This document shows, piece after piece, positions 11,349 to 22,469 of a DNA stretch of 64,000 nucleotides. Origin of the DNA: Dreissena polymorpha. Lineage: Eukaryota; Mollusca; Bivalvia; Myida; Dreissenidae. Numbering within the stretch: the stretch's first letter is position 1; each line of letters starts with the position of its first letter. Where the stretch lies: positions 8,020,620 to 8,084,619 of the forward strand of contig NC_068363.1 in assembly GCF_020536995.1 (NCBI RefSeq), read 5' to 3'. The translations under genes were made by a program, and so were the position numbers. Under the pieces are notes generated by a model. The model was not told where the DNA came from. It was given only the letters and a program-made list of their open reading frames with translations, and did no database searches.

Positions 11349-11590
11349 GTAGGCCGTTTTAGATGACACGGTTAATCTGTTTAATTTATTTGATAATTAT
11401 AAAAAATCAATTTTATGGTTTGTGATGCTGAGGTAGGTGATTTTATATAACACGGTCAATCAGTTTACTACATATGATAATTATTTAAAAAAATCAATAT
11501 CGTGGTTCGTGATGCTGGGGGTAGGTGGTTTTAGATAACATGGTATATCGGTTTAATACATATGATAATTATAAAACTCAATATCGATTA
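11328..11590 (+). repeat. Tandem triplication of the exon-4 end and its splice donor
   Basis: Three copies of about 87 bp each begin with a version of TGGTTTGTGATGCTG...GGTAGG and end TTTGATAATTAT...AAATCAAT. The first copy is the real exon 4/intron 4 junction. The second and third, within the intron, each carry a spare copy of the donor with its exonic flank. In the third the exonic flank reads VVRDAGG, closer to the family consensus than the first. Confidence 0.75.
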
Positions 11591-12897
11591 TCGATGCTCC
11601 TGTAATTTGGGCTGAAATCAAAACACACCCAGTTACTCCCACGCACAATTGTCCATATTTTTTCTCAACAACAGGCATACATTTCTAGTCAAATGCATCT
11701 AGTAAAAATATGTAATACATTTTTTACCTTAATGAATAACAGTAATTGATGTTTAAGAAATATCGCACATAAACAGTGTTTTATCTTTGCAATAAATATC
11801 TTTTTTTTGTGCCGATGTAATGCGACAATGTGGTTCATATTCTATGTAGGCAATGCATAAATCAGGTTGATTATCAGTGTTCCTAATTGCCTCGTTTCGT
11901 CACGTAATCGCAGTTAAAGTAGATGTAGCTATCTCAGTGTGAACATAACAAACGAAGTTTCTATTTTAATTTGCATATGTTTTTGTAACATGTCGATTTA
12001 ATACATGTATGCACTATAAAATTTTGCTATGATCCGGAAAATATCGGTTTAATACAATTTACGCATGAATATTTAAATATAGAGTACCGAGTAAACAATT
12101 TAGTTTCGTACTTGATATACATGAGATGGAATATCGCACTTAATAACTTCTCCTTTAACAGCTTCCTTAAATGTTCTTTAACACTTGCAAAACTTATTCG
12201 GGTATGAATATAGAAAGTACCGTGTTATTTATACTGATAGAGTTAACAGATATCAGTGATTGTTGGCGCGCTATTTCTTTCGATGTTCTCGTTGGTATTG
12301 ATATTCCGTATGACTTTTATTTAAACTCACTGTATGACTTCTTGTTTTATAAATGCTCTATATTTTATATTTGCTTCGGTGCTTGGAATTTCTGACTTGG
12401 GTTTACTGAGTGCTTCTAAATGTCTTGAGATATAAAATTAACAACGATTTTTTCGCTCAGCTAGTTTTTACTTGAAAATATCTGAGTGAAAAATTGTGAT
12501 TGTATGTTCGATTATAACTACGGGTTTAGTTTTATTGGTGTCTTGTGTATGAGACAACTATCTCTTGTGCTTAGTTGTGATGATCGCTTTTCTTTCGAAC
12601 TAAGGCGGTTACAGATAGAATGGGACAGGGTTAAATATATAACAAATTCAAATATTTTCGTACATATTTCAACATATTACTATATGACAGTATAAAACTA
12701 TAACTTCAACAAAATTGTAATCGATTCAATCATTTATATTTTGTAAATAATACAAACGTATCCTAGTAATATACACTTTTAACCTATAAAAATAATATTG
12801 TGTATCTTTATTTCAATGTCAAAATCATGTTTGTTCTAAATATAAAACTCTGTAAATGAAATCACTTGTCGTTGCACATCACACGGGCTTTTTCTAG

Positions 12898-13032
12898 GCG
12901 GACCTGTTGACATTACAGTCCATGAAGTTACACGAGACATGAAACTGAAAGAGATCGAAAAAGCCAGCGGTGGTGCACGGGGAGGCACTAAGGTCAATGA
13001 TGCGTGTAAGAAATTCATGGATACGTTGGCAG
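12898..13032 (+). CDS. HSPA12-like exon 5 (phosphate-2 end)
   Basis: The acceptor is TTTTTCTAG|GC and the donor GCAG|GTATTG. It encodes GGPVDITVHEVTRDMKLKEI and GGARGGTKVNDACKKFMDTL. The family norm is GGGTVDITVHEV; Pro replaces the conserved Thr. Confidence 0.7.
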
Positions 13033-13177
13033 GTATTGGAATAGAGATATATGATTTACTACGCACACTATTTTAATAAGTTCGGATAACAGACGTACAC
13101 TAACTGATGATTGTATGTGCAGTGAAGCAAATATGTTAGGAACGGATGCTAGGCTAAACTATACGTTATATTTTCAG

Positions 13178-14103
13178 GTGGTAGTGTTATGCATGTCCTG
13201 AAAGAAAAACACATGGACGATTTCATAGACGTTATGAGGACTTTTGAAATCAAAAAGAGAGAGTGCAAGCCGTCATCGTCTGGGAGCGTTGTTTTGAGAT
13301 TTCCAGCAACGTTGAATGACGTAGTTCAAAGTGTTACAGGAAAAACATTTCAAGAACAGATTGAAAGGTCGCCACACAAGAGCCATGTGCAGCTAGTAAA
13401 AGATAAGCTCAGGTGTGATGCAAATCTCGTAACATCGCTATTTGATGGACCTGGTACATGTATTGTTGATCACCTGTCCACGTTACTGTCAAAATACAGT
13501 GGCAAACCTATAGATCGTTTTGTATTGGTTGGTGGCTTTTTCGGAGTCGCCATTGCTGCAGGAAGCGGTGAAGAAAGCTTTTCCATGAAAGCATGTGGCC
13601 ATACCACAGGACGCCGGACTGGTCGTCATGAAAGGCGCGGTAATGTTTGGGCACAATAAGCGTCAGATTGTGTCCCGGGAGGCAAGATTTACCTATGGTT
13701 TTGAAATCTGTCCATTATATGACCCACAGGTTCATTCAGCTGAAAGGCAAATTAAGACAGGCACATTTAAAGGCAGCGTTGAGAAAGTTTTTGCAAAGAT
13801 TATTGAGATTGGACAATCCATTCCTACTGATGACAAAGCGGATGATAAATCCTTCATAAAACCTTCGGTAGGGTGTATGTACGATGTTCGTTTGTTTGCA
13901 TCAACTGATATCAATCCATCATACGTTGATGACAAAGGATGCTTTAAAATCGGTTCATTTGAAGTGAACTGTAAAGACAGAAAAGGAAATGTATCTGGTG
14001 GAAATTTGAGCACTTATTTTGGTGGAACAGAAATAGAAGTTAAGGTTGTGTTGGAAACTACCGGTGAAGAAACGACCGCAACGTTTGATCTTCCCGAATA
14101 ATA
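13178..14103 (+). CDS. HSPA12-like exon 6 (last), frameshifted
   Basis: The acceptor is ATATTTTCAG|GT. The first part is open to VLVGGF at about 13540. The reading then shifts by one base to SESPLLQEAVKKAF, meets TGA at 13586, and continues in the same frame as KHVAIPQDAGLVVMKGAVMF to the stop at 14101-14103 (ending TATFDLPE). The C-terminal half looks well conserved despite the breaks. Confidence 0.7.
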
Positions 14104-15153
14104 ATTTTCTTTAAAATAAAACGTTTTTATTGAATTTCCTGTTATTATCATACTTGTTTCTTTGCGATGTAATTTTCATGTTAACATGACTATGTATCTA
14201 TAAATAATAGCATACACATATGAATAATAGTTATTACGTTATTAAAAGAAACGTCACAGTTTAATAATACATTTCAAGTTGGATTGTTTAAAAAAACAGG
14301 TACGAGTGATATTCAAACCGTCCTGTTAATCCTGCTGACAAGAACATTAAATATTACATCCACATTCGCATGGTTAAAGGTTGATTTTTATTATATCAAT
14401 TTGCAAACGAGTTCAAACGAAGGAAATAGCCCGTTTGAGGTTGCTTCATAAATCGTCTGAAATTGACATTGACGTTTTTCATTTGGTTGCAACTGTAACA
14501 GCCCTTTTGTGGACAAAACAAGTTGACTTGTTTTGGGTTATTGCTCTGGAACTGTAATGAACACATCAGAAAAGGAAAACTAACGTTTTACAACGTTTTA
14601 CAATTGGTCGCCCACACGGGTCATGTCATATGTATTTAATACTTTCTACACAGAAAATAATGCCAAAAGGTTCAAAAGTCCTAAATGAGTCCAAAATCTA
14701 CTGGCCGCGGGCAACCACTAAATTCCATCTGTATACCTACAATCATTAGACAGCATGCCGAACGTATAGTTCCTTTTGAATATATAAAAAATAAAATGTT
14801 ACATCTAATACACTTAAAAGAGTAATGATCTTGTATAAAGTTGCTTTTGGCCTTGCGGGTAATAACCACGTTTTCTTAAACATGATCAGTATGGATGATT
14901 ATGATACATTAACATGTCAGTTAAACTTATATAATGAATATGTGCTAGGATGTAAACATAACATATTGTATGTATTAATGTATAATTATTAATGTTTAGT
15001 TCATGATTACATGCGTGTATCAGAGGGGGTAATCACGAGACAAACAAGATGGCGACGTCGATGCCGAGACAGATATTTTTCGCCGTTGTATACTTTTTAC
15101 TAATTTAATTATTTTGTTCTCTGCCTCTCACTTTCCCGCCATATCCCAAGAAT
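14104..15153. other. Intergenic with a partial foldback copy
   Basis: No gene seen. The segment at about 15022-15095 (CAGAGGGGGTAATCACGAG... to CGCCGTTGTATAC) is a partial extra copy of the arm of the foldback element at 15154-15652. Confidence 0.5.
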
Positions 15154-15652
15154 GTTGTACGACAAAGCATACACAGAGGGGGTAATCATGTAACAAACAA
15201 GTTGCGACGTCGATGCAGAGACAGATATTTTTCGCCGTTGTATACCATTTATATCTTTTGTTTATTTTTTAAATGACGCTCAATATCCAGCCATATAAGT
15301 ATGAGAGTGATTAGCGTTTATTTCTTTTTTCAGCTCCCAAGAAAGTGATAAGCGCTTATTTCATTTAATTATTCGCTCTAAACTCGACTACTCGCTGAGC
15401 AAATTCTAAGCGGAATGACTGTATTACGGCTCCTCTGAAATCAATCGAGTCAAGTCGAGATAAAAAGCGAATTGAAAAAAAGAAATAAACGCTAATCACT
15501 CTCATACTTATATGGCTGGATATTGAGCGTCATTTAAAAATTAAACAAAAGATATGAATGGTATACAACGGCGAAAAATATCTGTCTCTGCATCGACGTC
15601 GCAACTTGTTTGTTACGTGATTACCCCCTCTGTGTATGCTTTGTCGTACAAC
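15154..15652. mobile_element. 499-bp foldback element with arms of about 180 bp
   Basis: The left arm from 15154 (GTTGTACGACAAAGCATACA...) is repeated inverted, ending at 15652, with very few differences over about 180 bp. The spacer is about 140 bp. There is no coding capacity. The arms are close enough to form a long hairpin. Target duplication is not clear (AAGAAT on the left, AAATTTGG on the right). Confidence 0.75.
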
Positions 15653-17450
15653 AAATTTGGGGGTAAATAGTTTTTCTGAAACTATCATAGCGTTGTTTGC
15701 TGGTTTAAGTTTATATTAAAACACACAGTGTACTTAATGAGTTAGTTTGCCTGTGTGTCTTGATTTACACCTGTATGTTTTGTTATTTTTCTGTTTTTAG
15801 ATTAATTCCAGTATACATTTTACCCTATACTTTGTGTTTGGACTACCGGTATTTCTTATTCAGCTTATATTAATATTATTTTAATCATGCGTTATATGCA
15901 GAGTCATTTACTCTTGAAGCAATTAACTATTGTTAAATACTGTTGTGTGTTAACAAGATTTTCTCTCGGGTTGTGATTCTTTGAGTTTCATTATCCATTT
16001 AATTTATAAACTTAACTAAACTTTGTCAATTAGCGTTTGGACTGATACTGAGGAATAAATGGATGCTTGCTGCTTAAACACCCATGTTGTGAGCCGTTGC
16101 GTTATGCTTTTGATACTCTAATAGCCATTATTGACATGTTTTATATGGTGTGTGAATTAAATCTTGTTGAAGAGAAAACAATTATTGGCTATTTAATTTC
16201 ACCTTTAAGTTCACTTGTTTTAATTGCGTCAACATTTAAACATTCAGCCATATAATACGTGTTATGCCGCCATGAAGTGGGAAATCTCCCTGGGGGCGTT
16301 ATGCATTGCACTGTTCTGTTCGTACGAACATATCGATTGGTGGAGCTCACTCAACATTTTATAGCTTAATGAATTTAATGTATAAATTATCGTCAAATAA
16401 TGAATGTTCGGCTTTGACCAGTTTTTGCAAGATTATGACCAATTGTTTTCTTTCCACTTTAGAGTATTATATGAGCTCAGTAACTGGGTGTAGACCATTC
16501 GTCTTTCATTGCAACTCAAAGTCTGCTTACATTTTCACAACTGAATGATATAAATGTGTAGATAACCGTAAAGAAATGAATTTTTGCTTGGAGCAGTTTT
16601 GGTTGAATTATGGCCACTTGCATGTTGTTCCGTTGTAACATATATAGTTTTGCACAGAACTATTCTTTAAATGTTTGTTTGATTTCGTTCAAAGTTTAAC
16701 AGCTAAATGCCTTAAATGTGTACATAATCTTAACTGACAGAATGTTGGCTTCAAAAAGTGTTCGCATAATTATGGCCCTTTGTATGTTTTCAGCTACAAA
16801 ATATATAAGCCCCATAAGTTGTTTACTCAACTTCTCTCTAATCGCTTGCAAAATTTCGCTAAAACATTTACAGCGGATAAATCTTCAAAGGCAGATGATC
16901 GTAAGGATATAATTGTTAAGGGCGACCAGTTTTGCATTTTTCTTGCTTTATTACGCTATATAATAAATGCATGTTCCCAAAATACGTGTGTTATCAACTC
17001 CTCTTAAACTGTGAGACGTTCAAACTTAACAGGTGAATAAACGGAATGTGTAGATGATCGCTGCGGTCAGTTTTTGGCAGATCCGTGTCAATTTTTAGTT
17101 GTTCGCGTAGCGTAGCTAATGTTTTTGCTGAAAATTTCAAGTCGGTTCTCTGCTATCTACAGAAAGCCTACTACCCGCCACACATGCCGTATCCGCGCGA
17201 GAAAGAGTTGTAAAATTTATGCAAGAGGTTTGAGTTCTCAAACTATATTCATTCACAAATCGAAACATTATGTGATATCGTGTTAAATGGAATATTTACG
17301 AACGGAGCTTATATAGAAAAAATCAATAAACAATGATTGTATTTTACGTGTCGCAGAAAAGATTGTTTATGAATAATTTAAATAGTCCACTTTCTGCTGC
17401 GTCTTAAAGACGTAGTACAGGTCATTCATAAGCTGAGGCTATTAATAGAT
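15653..17450. other. Intergenic with degenerate tandem repeats
   Basis: No gene seen. Around 16300-16960, phrases such as TTTTTGCAAGATTATGACCA, TTGAATTATGGCCACTTG and CATAATTATGGCCCTTTG recur at roughly 150-190-bp intervals, the trace of an old tandem array of a kind common in molluscs. Open frames inside it are spurious. Confidence 0.45.
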
Positions 17451-17454
17451 TCGG

Positions 17455-17825
17455 GAAAACAACGCAGTAGTATAAGGTTAGTAAATGAGTTCAACAATAA
17501 CTCCAGGGATACGATAGACAACAACACAAATGCTTCATAATTGCTAAAACGGAATATAACAAACAATTAAATATATCACGAATGATATGTTTCGTAACCT
17601 CGTTCATGCGTCTACAGCGGGGATTTCTGGGAAACGTTCTTTTGTTCTCAACAGATAGCGCGTTCTTTTGTATTTACGGGTGCTAACGACACAATAGTAG
17701 AAGGTTAGGCTTGTTTAAATTCACAATTCTCAATTTATAAAACGTTGGGCATGAGTTCACCGATTACTACAGGTATACTAAAGACAACCTCGAAAATGCT
17801 TTATAATCGCTAAAACATGAAACAA
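17455..17825 (+). repeat. Imperfect direct repeat pair
   Basis: About 100 bp at 17455-17550 (AGTAGTATAAGGTTAG... ATGCTTCATAATTGCTAAAAC) recurs diverged at 17690-17820 (AATAGTAGAAGGTTAG... ATGCTTTATAATCGCTAAAAC), offset by about 260 bp. Function unknown. Confidence 0.5.
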
Positions 17826-18184
17826 CTAAATATAACAAGAAATATCTTTAAAAAATGTAGATGGCATGAACGCTGACTTTGAAATAAAGTTTGCAATTTA
17901 TTTTCTAAATAAATAAATAAATAAAATGAAAACAAAAGTTTAACTCTTGTGGGTTTTTTCACGTGTAAGTTGCATATTCACCGCATGAAATGTGTGTGTA
18001 TCATTGTCAAACCACACATTAGTGTAAGTAGATAAAAAATACACTACGGGATAGCACATTATATGTGTCCTCACATGCCTTATTATGAGTTTATTTTTTC
18101 ACTATCGAAATATATCGTATGTTAATATTTGATTTAAACGCAGTTTTCTTTCGACACATTTAAATCCCAATTTCATAGCCGCGT

Positions 18185-18400
18185 TATGCGAAAATGGTTC
18201 TTATTCGTTTCGGCCAGCGTTTCTTAAACCAACCATTCATGTGCATTTGCGCAGTCAGGTCTTAGGCGATGCTGTTCGCTATAAAATCACTCAATATGTT
18301 ATGGTCTCATTATGTATCTCCTGGCCAGACTGAGTGATGCGCTGGCTGAGTGGGCTATATATGTGATGGGCACATATGGAATAAGACCCACTTTCGCATA
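18185..18400. repeat. Diverged copy of foldback MITE family A
   Basis: The copy is bounded by GCGAAAATGG and, at the far end, by CCCACTTTCGCATAA, with GGCCAGCG and TGGCCAGACTGAGTGATGCG inside. It matches the copies at 43.3, 51.4 and 52.5 kb. Old and decayed. Confidence 0.45.
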
Positions 18401-19459
18401 AAGGGGGTCATTAAAAATCTCATTGCGAATTATAAATGGCACATTTTAGCACAATGCTTTTCGATACAAAATTGAATTAAAAATAGCAAACTTGTAAATA
18501 AAGGCAGCCTATCCAGGCGTTCAGGAACGATTTCCAGACGTGCTGACCAGGTACGGCGAACATTGTGGTTGGATAATTTAACGCTTTTCCTCTTATCGTG
18601 ACACTATTCTATTTCGGTAATGATTGTTTTCTCATCTTGAAAGCAAAACTGAAATTCTCCGAGATCGATTTTAACGCGTAATTGTAACTGAGCCACAATT
18701 TGTGTCGTTTGAACATACGGAGAGTAGTCCGAAATTCCTTACACTGTACAGTGCTACATCCTTTGCGCCGAGCACAGACACACTGATGTAGCCAAAGTTC
18801 AGAGGTTTTATCTCCAATCAGCAAAATGAAATATTCGAAAATATTCATGCGTGTCTGCTGGCGTTATGTAAAAGTCATAAAGATGAAAAGCTGAGTAACA
18901 CAGCTACGCCAAAAAGCGCATTATTGTTCTATACCTATATTTAGGTCAGAGTTGTTGACACCGTGTAAACTGCTAGGATTACAAGTAATGCATAGACAAC
19001 AATGTACGGGTCAACAGGGCTTGATGACTACCTAATTCGTGAGTAAAACTATTTCTCGCAGATTTATTTTTTATATATGTATTTTCATTAATGATCTAAT
19101 TGTGTATTTTGAATTTGTATATGGTGTCAAAACTCAAAAGTTTTGTACAGGGAATTTTCATCATGAAATTATATTCTTAGTGAGATAGGTTTTCGATATT
19201 CCAACAATTTTCTTTTAATATGATGGTGATTGCAGATTGTCTTTATATTCAGCTCACACTACCATTTTTATCATACTTTCTATGCTTTCAGAACGTCAAA
19301 AAAGGGCCATGTTGTTGTTATTTTGTCTAAGTTATCTCTATGAAATAAATAGGATGCTAAAATGTGCACACAAATCTCGACCCGTGCGTTATGACAAACT
19401 CTTTATAAATTTGAATGGCGTTTGTTCATTTCAAGCTTGCGATAAATTTTGAAAGAAAA
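18401..19459. other. Intergenic, no gene seen
   Basis: AT-rich sequence between the family-A MITE copy and the 3' end of the LINE on the minus strand. Short open frames show no family signature. Confidence 0.45.
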
Positions 19460-20790
19460 TTAGTTTAAACATATTTATTTCTTTTGGCAAACACAGTGTA
19501 CATCAAGTAATTTACAATACAATCAGTATAAGAAAAGGATTGAAAAGGAAGAAATAAATCTTATATAGTTTCTCTCATTGAAGTAATAGTTACGCAATAC
19601 ATGGGTGTATTATAAGACTAGTTAGCAATGGATATGCCAGAAATAAGAGCTATATGCGATGAATCTGAAAAATAAAGTGTTGAAAGAGAAATATAGGGAT
19701 GAAGGACTGTTTATGCAAGAGATTGTACATGAGGTTGCAGCAATTTGTGACTGGGTCAGTATCGGATTGTTATGAAAAGCGCCTGGATTCTTTAATATAT
19801 TGTTGTACACATATAAATATTTTGGAATTTTCCTTTTCGTCGAGGTGAGAACATCAAAAGAGAAGTGTATCGAGTTCCACATCACTAGTTATACCGGTTA
19901 TGATGTTCAGTGCAAATTTGGTTATATTTCGGACATTAGAAAACAAGTGGTTAGTGGTTTCAATAGCACCAAAGAGCAAAGAGGCGACGAGATAATGTTT
20001 TTCGCAAAAAGGTGATCATTTAGCGCACTTGATTTGGTTCTTAACCGCGTGTGAGTTAGTTGGAGATAGCGTTTACCTACATAATAATACGCCGGAGTTT
20101 TAACTAAGGTTCTGTTAAACTTGGATTTAAAGATGTTTAGCGATTCACTATTTTTAACCTCGTCTGGTAATGTGTTCCACTTTCGTATTACTGCGGGAAC
20201 GAATGAATTATAATAAAGAGTTGATCTACATTCGGTAGTGCGTAAATCATTTGCATTTCGAAGATTATACCTCGCAATAGATACTACCTGTTGGGGTACC
20301 AGATCGGATAAGTATTGAGGACTTAGAGAGTTTTGCATTTTGTAAAATAATATGAGTTTATGTTTATCGCGTCGATCTTGCAGCGGTTCCCAGTTAATTT
20401 CGTTTTGCAAATCATTTAGGGACACTAATTTGGTTGCTCCACAGGCAATTCGAGCTGCTTCGTTTTGAATTTTATCCAGTTCATATTTTTCTTCTTGTGT
20501 GCAATTATCCCAGATAACATCTGAATATTCGATAAGTGGGCGAATAAAGGACGTATACATGATTTCTAAAGATTTTCGGTCAAGCTTAAATTTTAGTTTG
20601 CGCATAATATTAATTACCCCATGCTTTATTAGTTATATATTTAAGATGTATGTGCCATTTGCAATCCTTCGACAGGAAGACTCCTAGATGCTTGTGGGAA
20701 CTAACATCAGGTATTTGTGTAGCGAGCATTGTGAAGTTGTATTGATTAGGTTGTTGCTTTCTTGAGAATGTATGTGATTCTGATTTAGAT
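19460..20790 (-). mobile_element. 3' half of a LINE (reverse transcriptase C-terminus), separated by a transposon insertion
   Basis: Read on the minus strand, it starts at SKSESHTFSRK (20790) and runs through HKHLGVFLSKDCKWHIHLKY, MRKLKFKLDRKSLEIMYTSF, then RHKLILFYKM-type thumb sequence, ending in the C-terminal HTRLRTKSSALNDHLF and a shifted Cys/His tail with a frameshift near 19965. The start is exactly the point where the LINE half at 27932-30700 breaks off (ending LFNPS). The two are therefore one LINE of about 4 kb, split by the element at 20791-27928. Confidence 0.85.
19922..20605 (-). CDS. LINE reverse-transcriptase C-terminal fragment
   Basis: A 227-codon frame from an internal Met. 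It contains SFIRPLIEYSDVIWDNC, KIQNEAARIACGATKLVSL, WEPLQDRRDKHKLILFYKM and VIRKWNTLPDEV, the classic Jockey/CR1-group post-RT region. The real frame continues upstream to about 20790. No host role. Confidence 0.8.
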   Translation of the reverse strand: MRKLKFKLDRKSLEIMYTSFIRPLIEYSDVIWDNCTQEEKYELDKIQNEAARIACGATKLVSLNDLQNEINWEPLQDRRDKHKLILFYKMQNSLSPQYLSDLVPQQVVSIARYNLRNANDLRTTECRSTLYYNSFVPAVIRKWNTLPDEVKNSESLNIFKSKFNRTLVKTPAYYYVGKRYLQLTHTRLRTKSSALNDHLFAKNIISSPLCSLVLLKPLTTCFLMSEI

Positions 20791-21269
20791 TAGGCCAGTC
20801 AACGAAGCATTTGACCTAGAACTAATTGCAAAAGAATTTGTAAGTATAACATGCGAATGTACCACCTAACATATGTTTGTACTACAAAGTCCTGAAATTT
20901 TGCTTTTGTAATAAAAGAGATATTAATGGTTAAAGTTGGGATTTTTTCAAACTGAATGTATGGCCCATCTTTGCTACCATACCACCAGAAATGTGATGTC
21001 ACTGGCTTTAAAATGTGACGTCACAAAATATGTAATGGCGGCGTCCATGCGGGAACTCGTATAGATCTGTCAACATGTTACAGAGAAGCCTGTAGGGACC
21101 ATTAAACGTAAGTATTTGCCGTTGATTGTTTTTAACAACATTAAAAACAAACTTAAGTAAAGTATTTATCACAAATATGGTCCAGCTATTTCAATAATTA
21201 CGTGTAAATGACAGCAGTGCAGCAACATATTTACGCTTACGTCATTGTAAATTTATTCAAGTTTATTTT

Positions 21270-22080
21270 CCAGGGTTCGCACAGGGCTTGAAAAGTGCTT
21301 GAAAATGAGTCCTAGGCTTGAAAAGCCCTTGAACAAAGGTTGGCCTTGAAAAAGTGCTTGAAAAGTGCTTATTTCATGTACAAAAAGCCTTAAAAATGTC
21401 TATTTCTGCTCAAAATTACTTTTATCATCGCTTTAATTATTAACTTAAATCGTTCTTAAGGGAAATATTATGAAAATTTATCATAAATTCCTTCGCGCAA
21501 AAAGTTGAGTACGAAATATAAGCTTCGTACACTATTGAGTACGAAATGTTATGTGTACACGTCACAGATTATGTGTACTACGTCAGAGGTTCTTCGTTGT
21601 GATCAATTTTCGCGAGTGAAAACGCAGTGATGGGGAAGTGTCGTTTCAAACCAGGGTGGTTAACTGAATATTCCTGGGTACAGAAAACAAATGACATTCG
21701 AAAAGCACATTGTCGATAATGTATGAAGACCATTGATGTCGGGGGGATGGGGGAAAGCGCTTTGAAAAGCCACAAGAAAACATGAAATTGAGAATCAATA
21801 TGTTTGTTTGTAATAACTTTAAAAAGTAAATACATATGTGAGACTCATTGAGTTAAGGATGGATATTAAAAACATGTATTTGTATGTAATTAAATAACAT
21901 GTATGAGTTAATATGGAATAAGTTTAATGAGTTTGAGCAATTAAATTACATTTAATGTGTTAATCTGGTTTGAAAATGCATTTTTTTAAAGGAAACTAAC
22001 GTACTGTTCTTGGCCTTGAAAATGAAAATTTGGCCTTAAAAAGTCCTTGAAAAGTGCTTGAATTTAGGTTTGCGATTTCT
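21270..22080 (+). repeat. GCTTGAAAAGTGCTTGAA-bearing repeat inside the transposon 5' region
   Basis: The phrases GCTTGAAAAGTGCTTGAAAA (21280-21390, several times) and CCTTGAAAAGTGCTTGAA (22040-22065) bracket about 800 bp of non-coding DNA upstream of the first frame. This could be a small element nested in the transposon or part of its own leader. Confidence 0.45.
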
Positions 22081-22469
22081 GTTTGAACCATGTTTTCAGA
22101 AAACACACAAACTATTGTTGAAACATCAATCTTTTGTCATGAAATACAAATAATATGCGCAGAATACTCCTATTTGTTATTAACTACTACTGAATTTAAT
22201 AGGTGAATAAAGGGTTTTAAATTTTTTTGATTCTACGGAAGCCTATTTGGGTCATAATATGATAAATAAAACCTTTTGCATGGTGAAATTAACATACTCT
22301 CATATTCACAATTGCCATCTATGTTTGATGTTTTTGTAAAAGGAATATGTAATGTAGTCATTAATTACTCATTTCTGTGTACCTGACATTAAAAAAATGC
22401 ATATTTGTATATATTAATACTATGAAAAACATGAATCGGAACAGTAAATACATGCATTTTATTTTCCAG

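Larger units (their letters stand above)
9461..14103 (+). pseudogene. HSPA12-type Hsp70 family gene, six exons, probably inactivated
   Basis: Exons by sequence and phase: 9461-9599, 9906-10057, 10339-10563, 11192-11348, 12898-13032, 13178-14103, each flanked by AG/GT. The product is a divergent Hsp70 ATPase of the HSPA12A/B class, a family greatly expanded in bivalves; only the actin-like ATPase is expected, with no classical substrate-binding domain. Visible motifs are phosphate-1 IDFGTTFSG, FGYEAENKN, VLTVPAIWNEHAKQF, a degenerate phosphate-2 (DAEGGPVDITVHEV, normally DAGGGTVD), and the adenosine-motif start FVLVGGF. Lesions are a TAA at 11327-11329 in exon 4, a one-base insertion in the T-run at about 13537-13541, and a TGA at 13586-13588. 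Three independent lesions and a damaged phosphate-2 loop argue for a pseudogene. Assembly error could explain one of them, hardly all. A poly(A) signal-like AATAAA lies near 14115. Confidence 0.75.

Noticed and set aside
13586-13588. TGA in the HSPA12-like gene as a possible selenocysteine codon
   Set aside because: The position is not a selenoprotein-type site, and the gene has other lesions.
16067-17007. Several open frames of 60-80 codons
   Set aside because: They lie in a degenerate tandem array and have no recognisable domain.
22377-22469. An upstream start (31 extra residues) for the transposase
   Set aside because: The segment is Asn/Met-rich, looks intronic and ends in an ideal splice acceptor before the next ATG.
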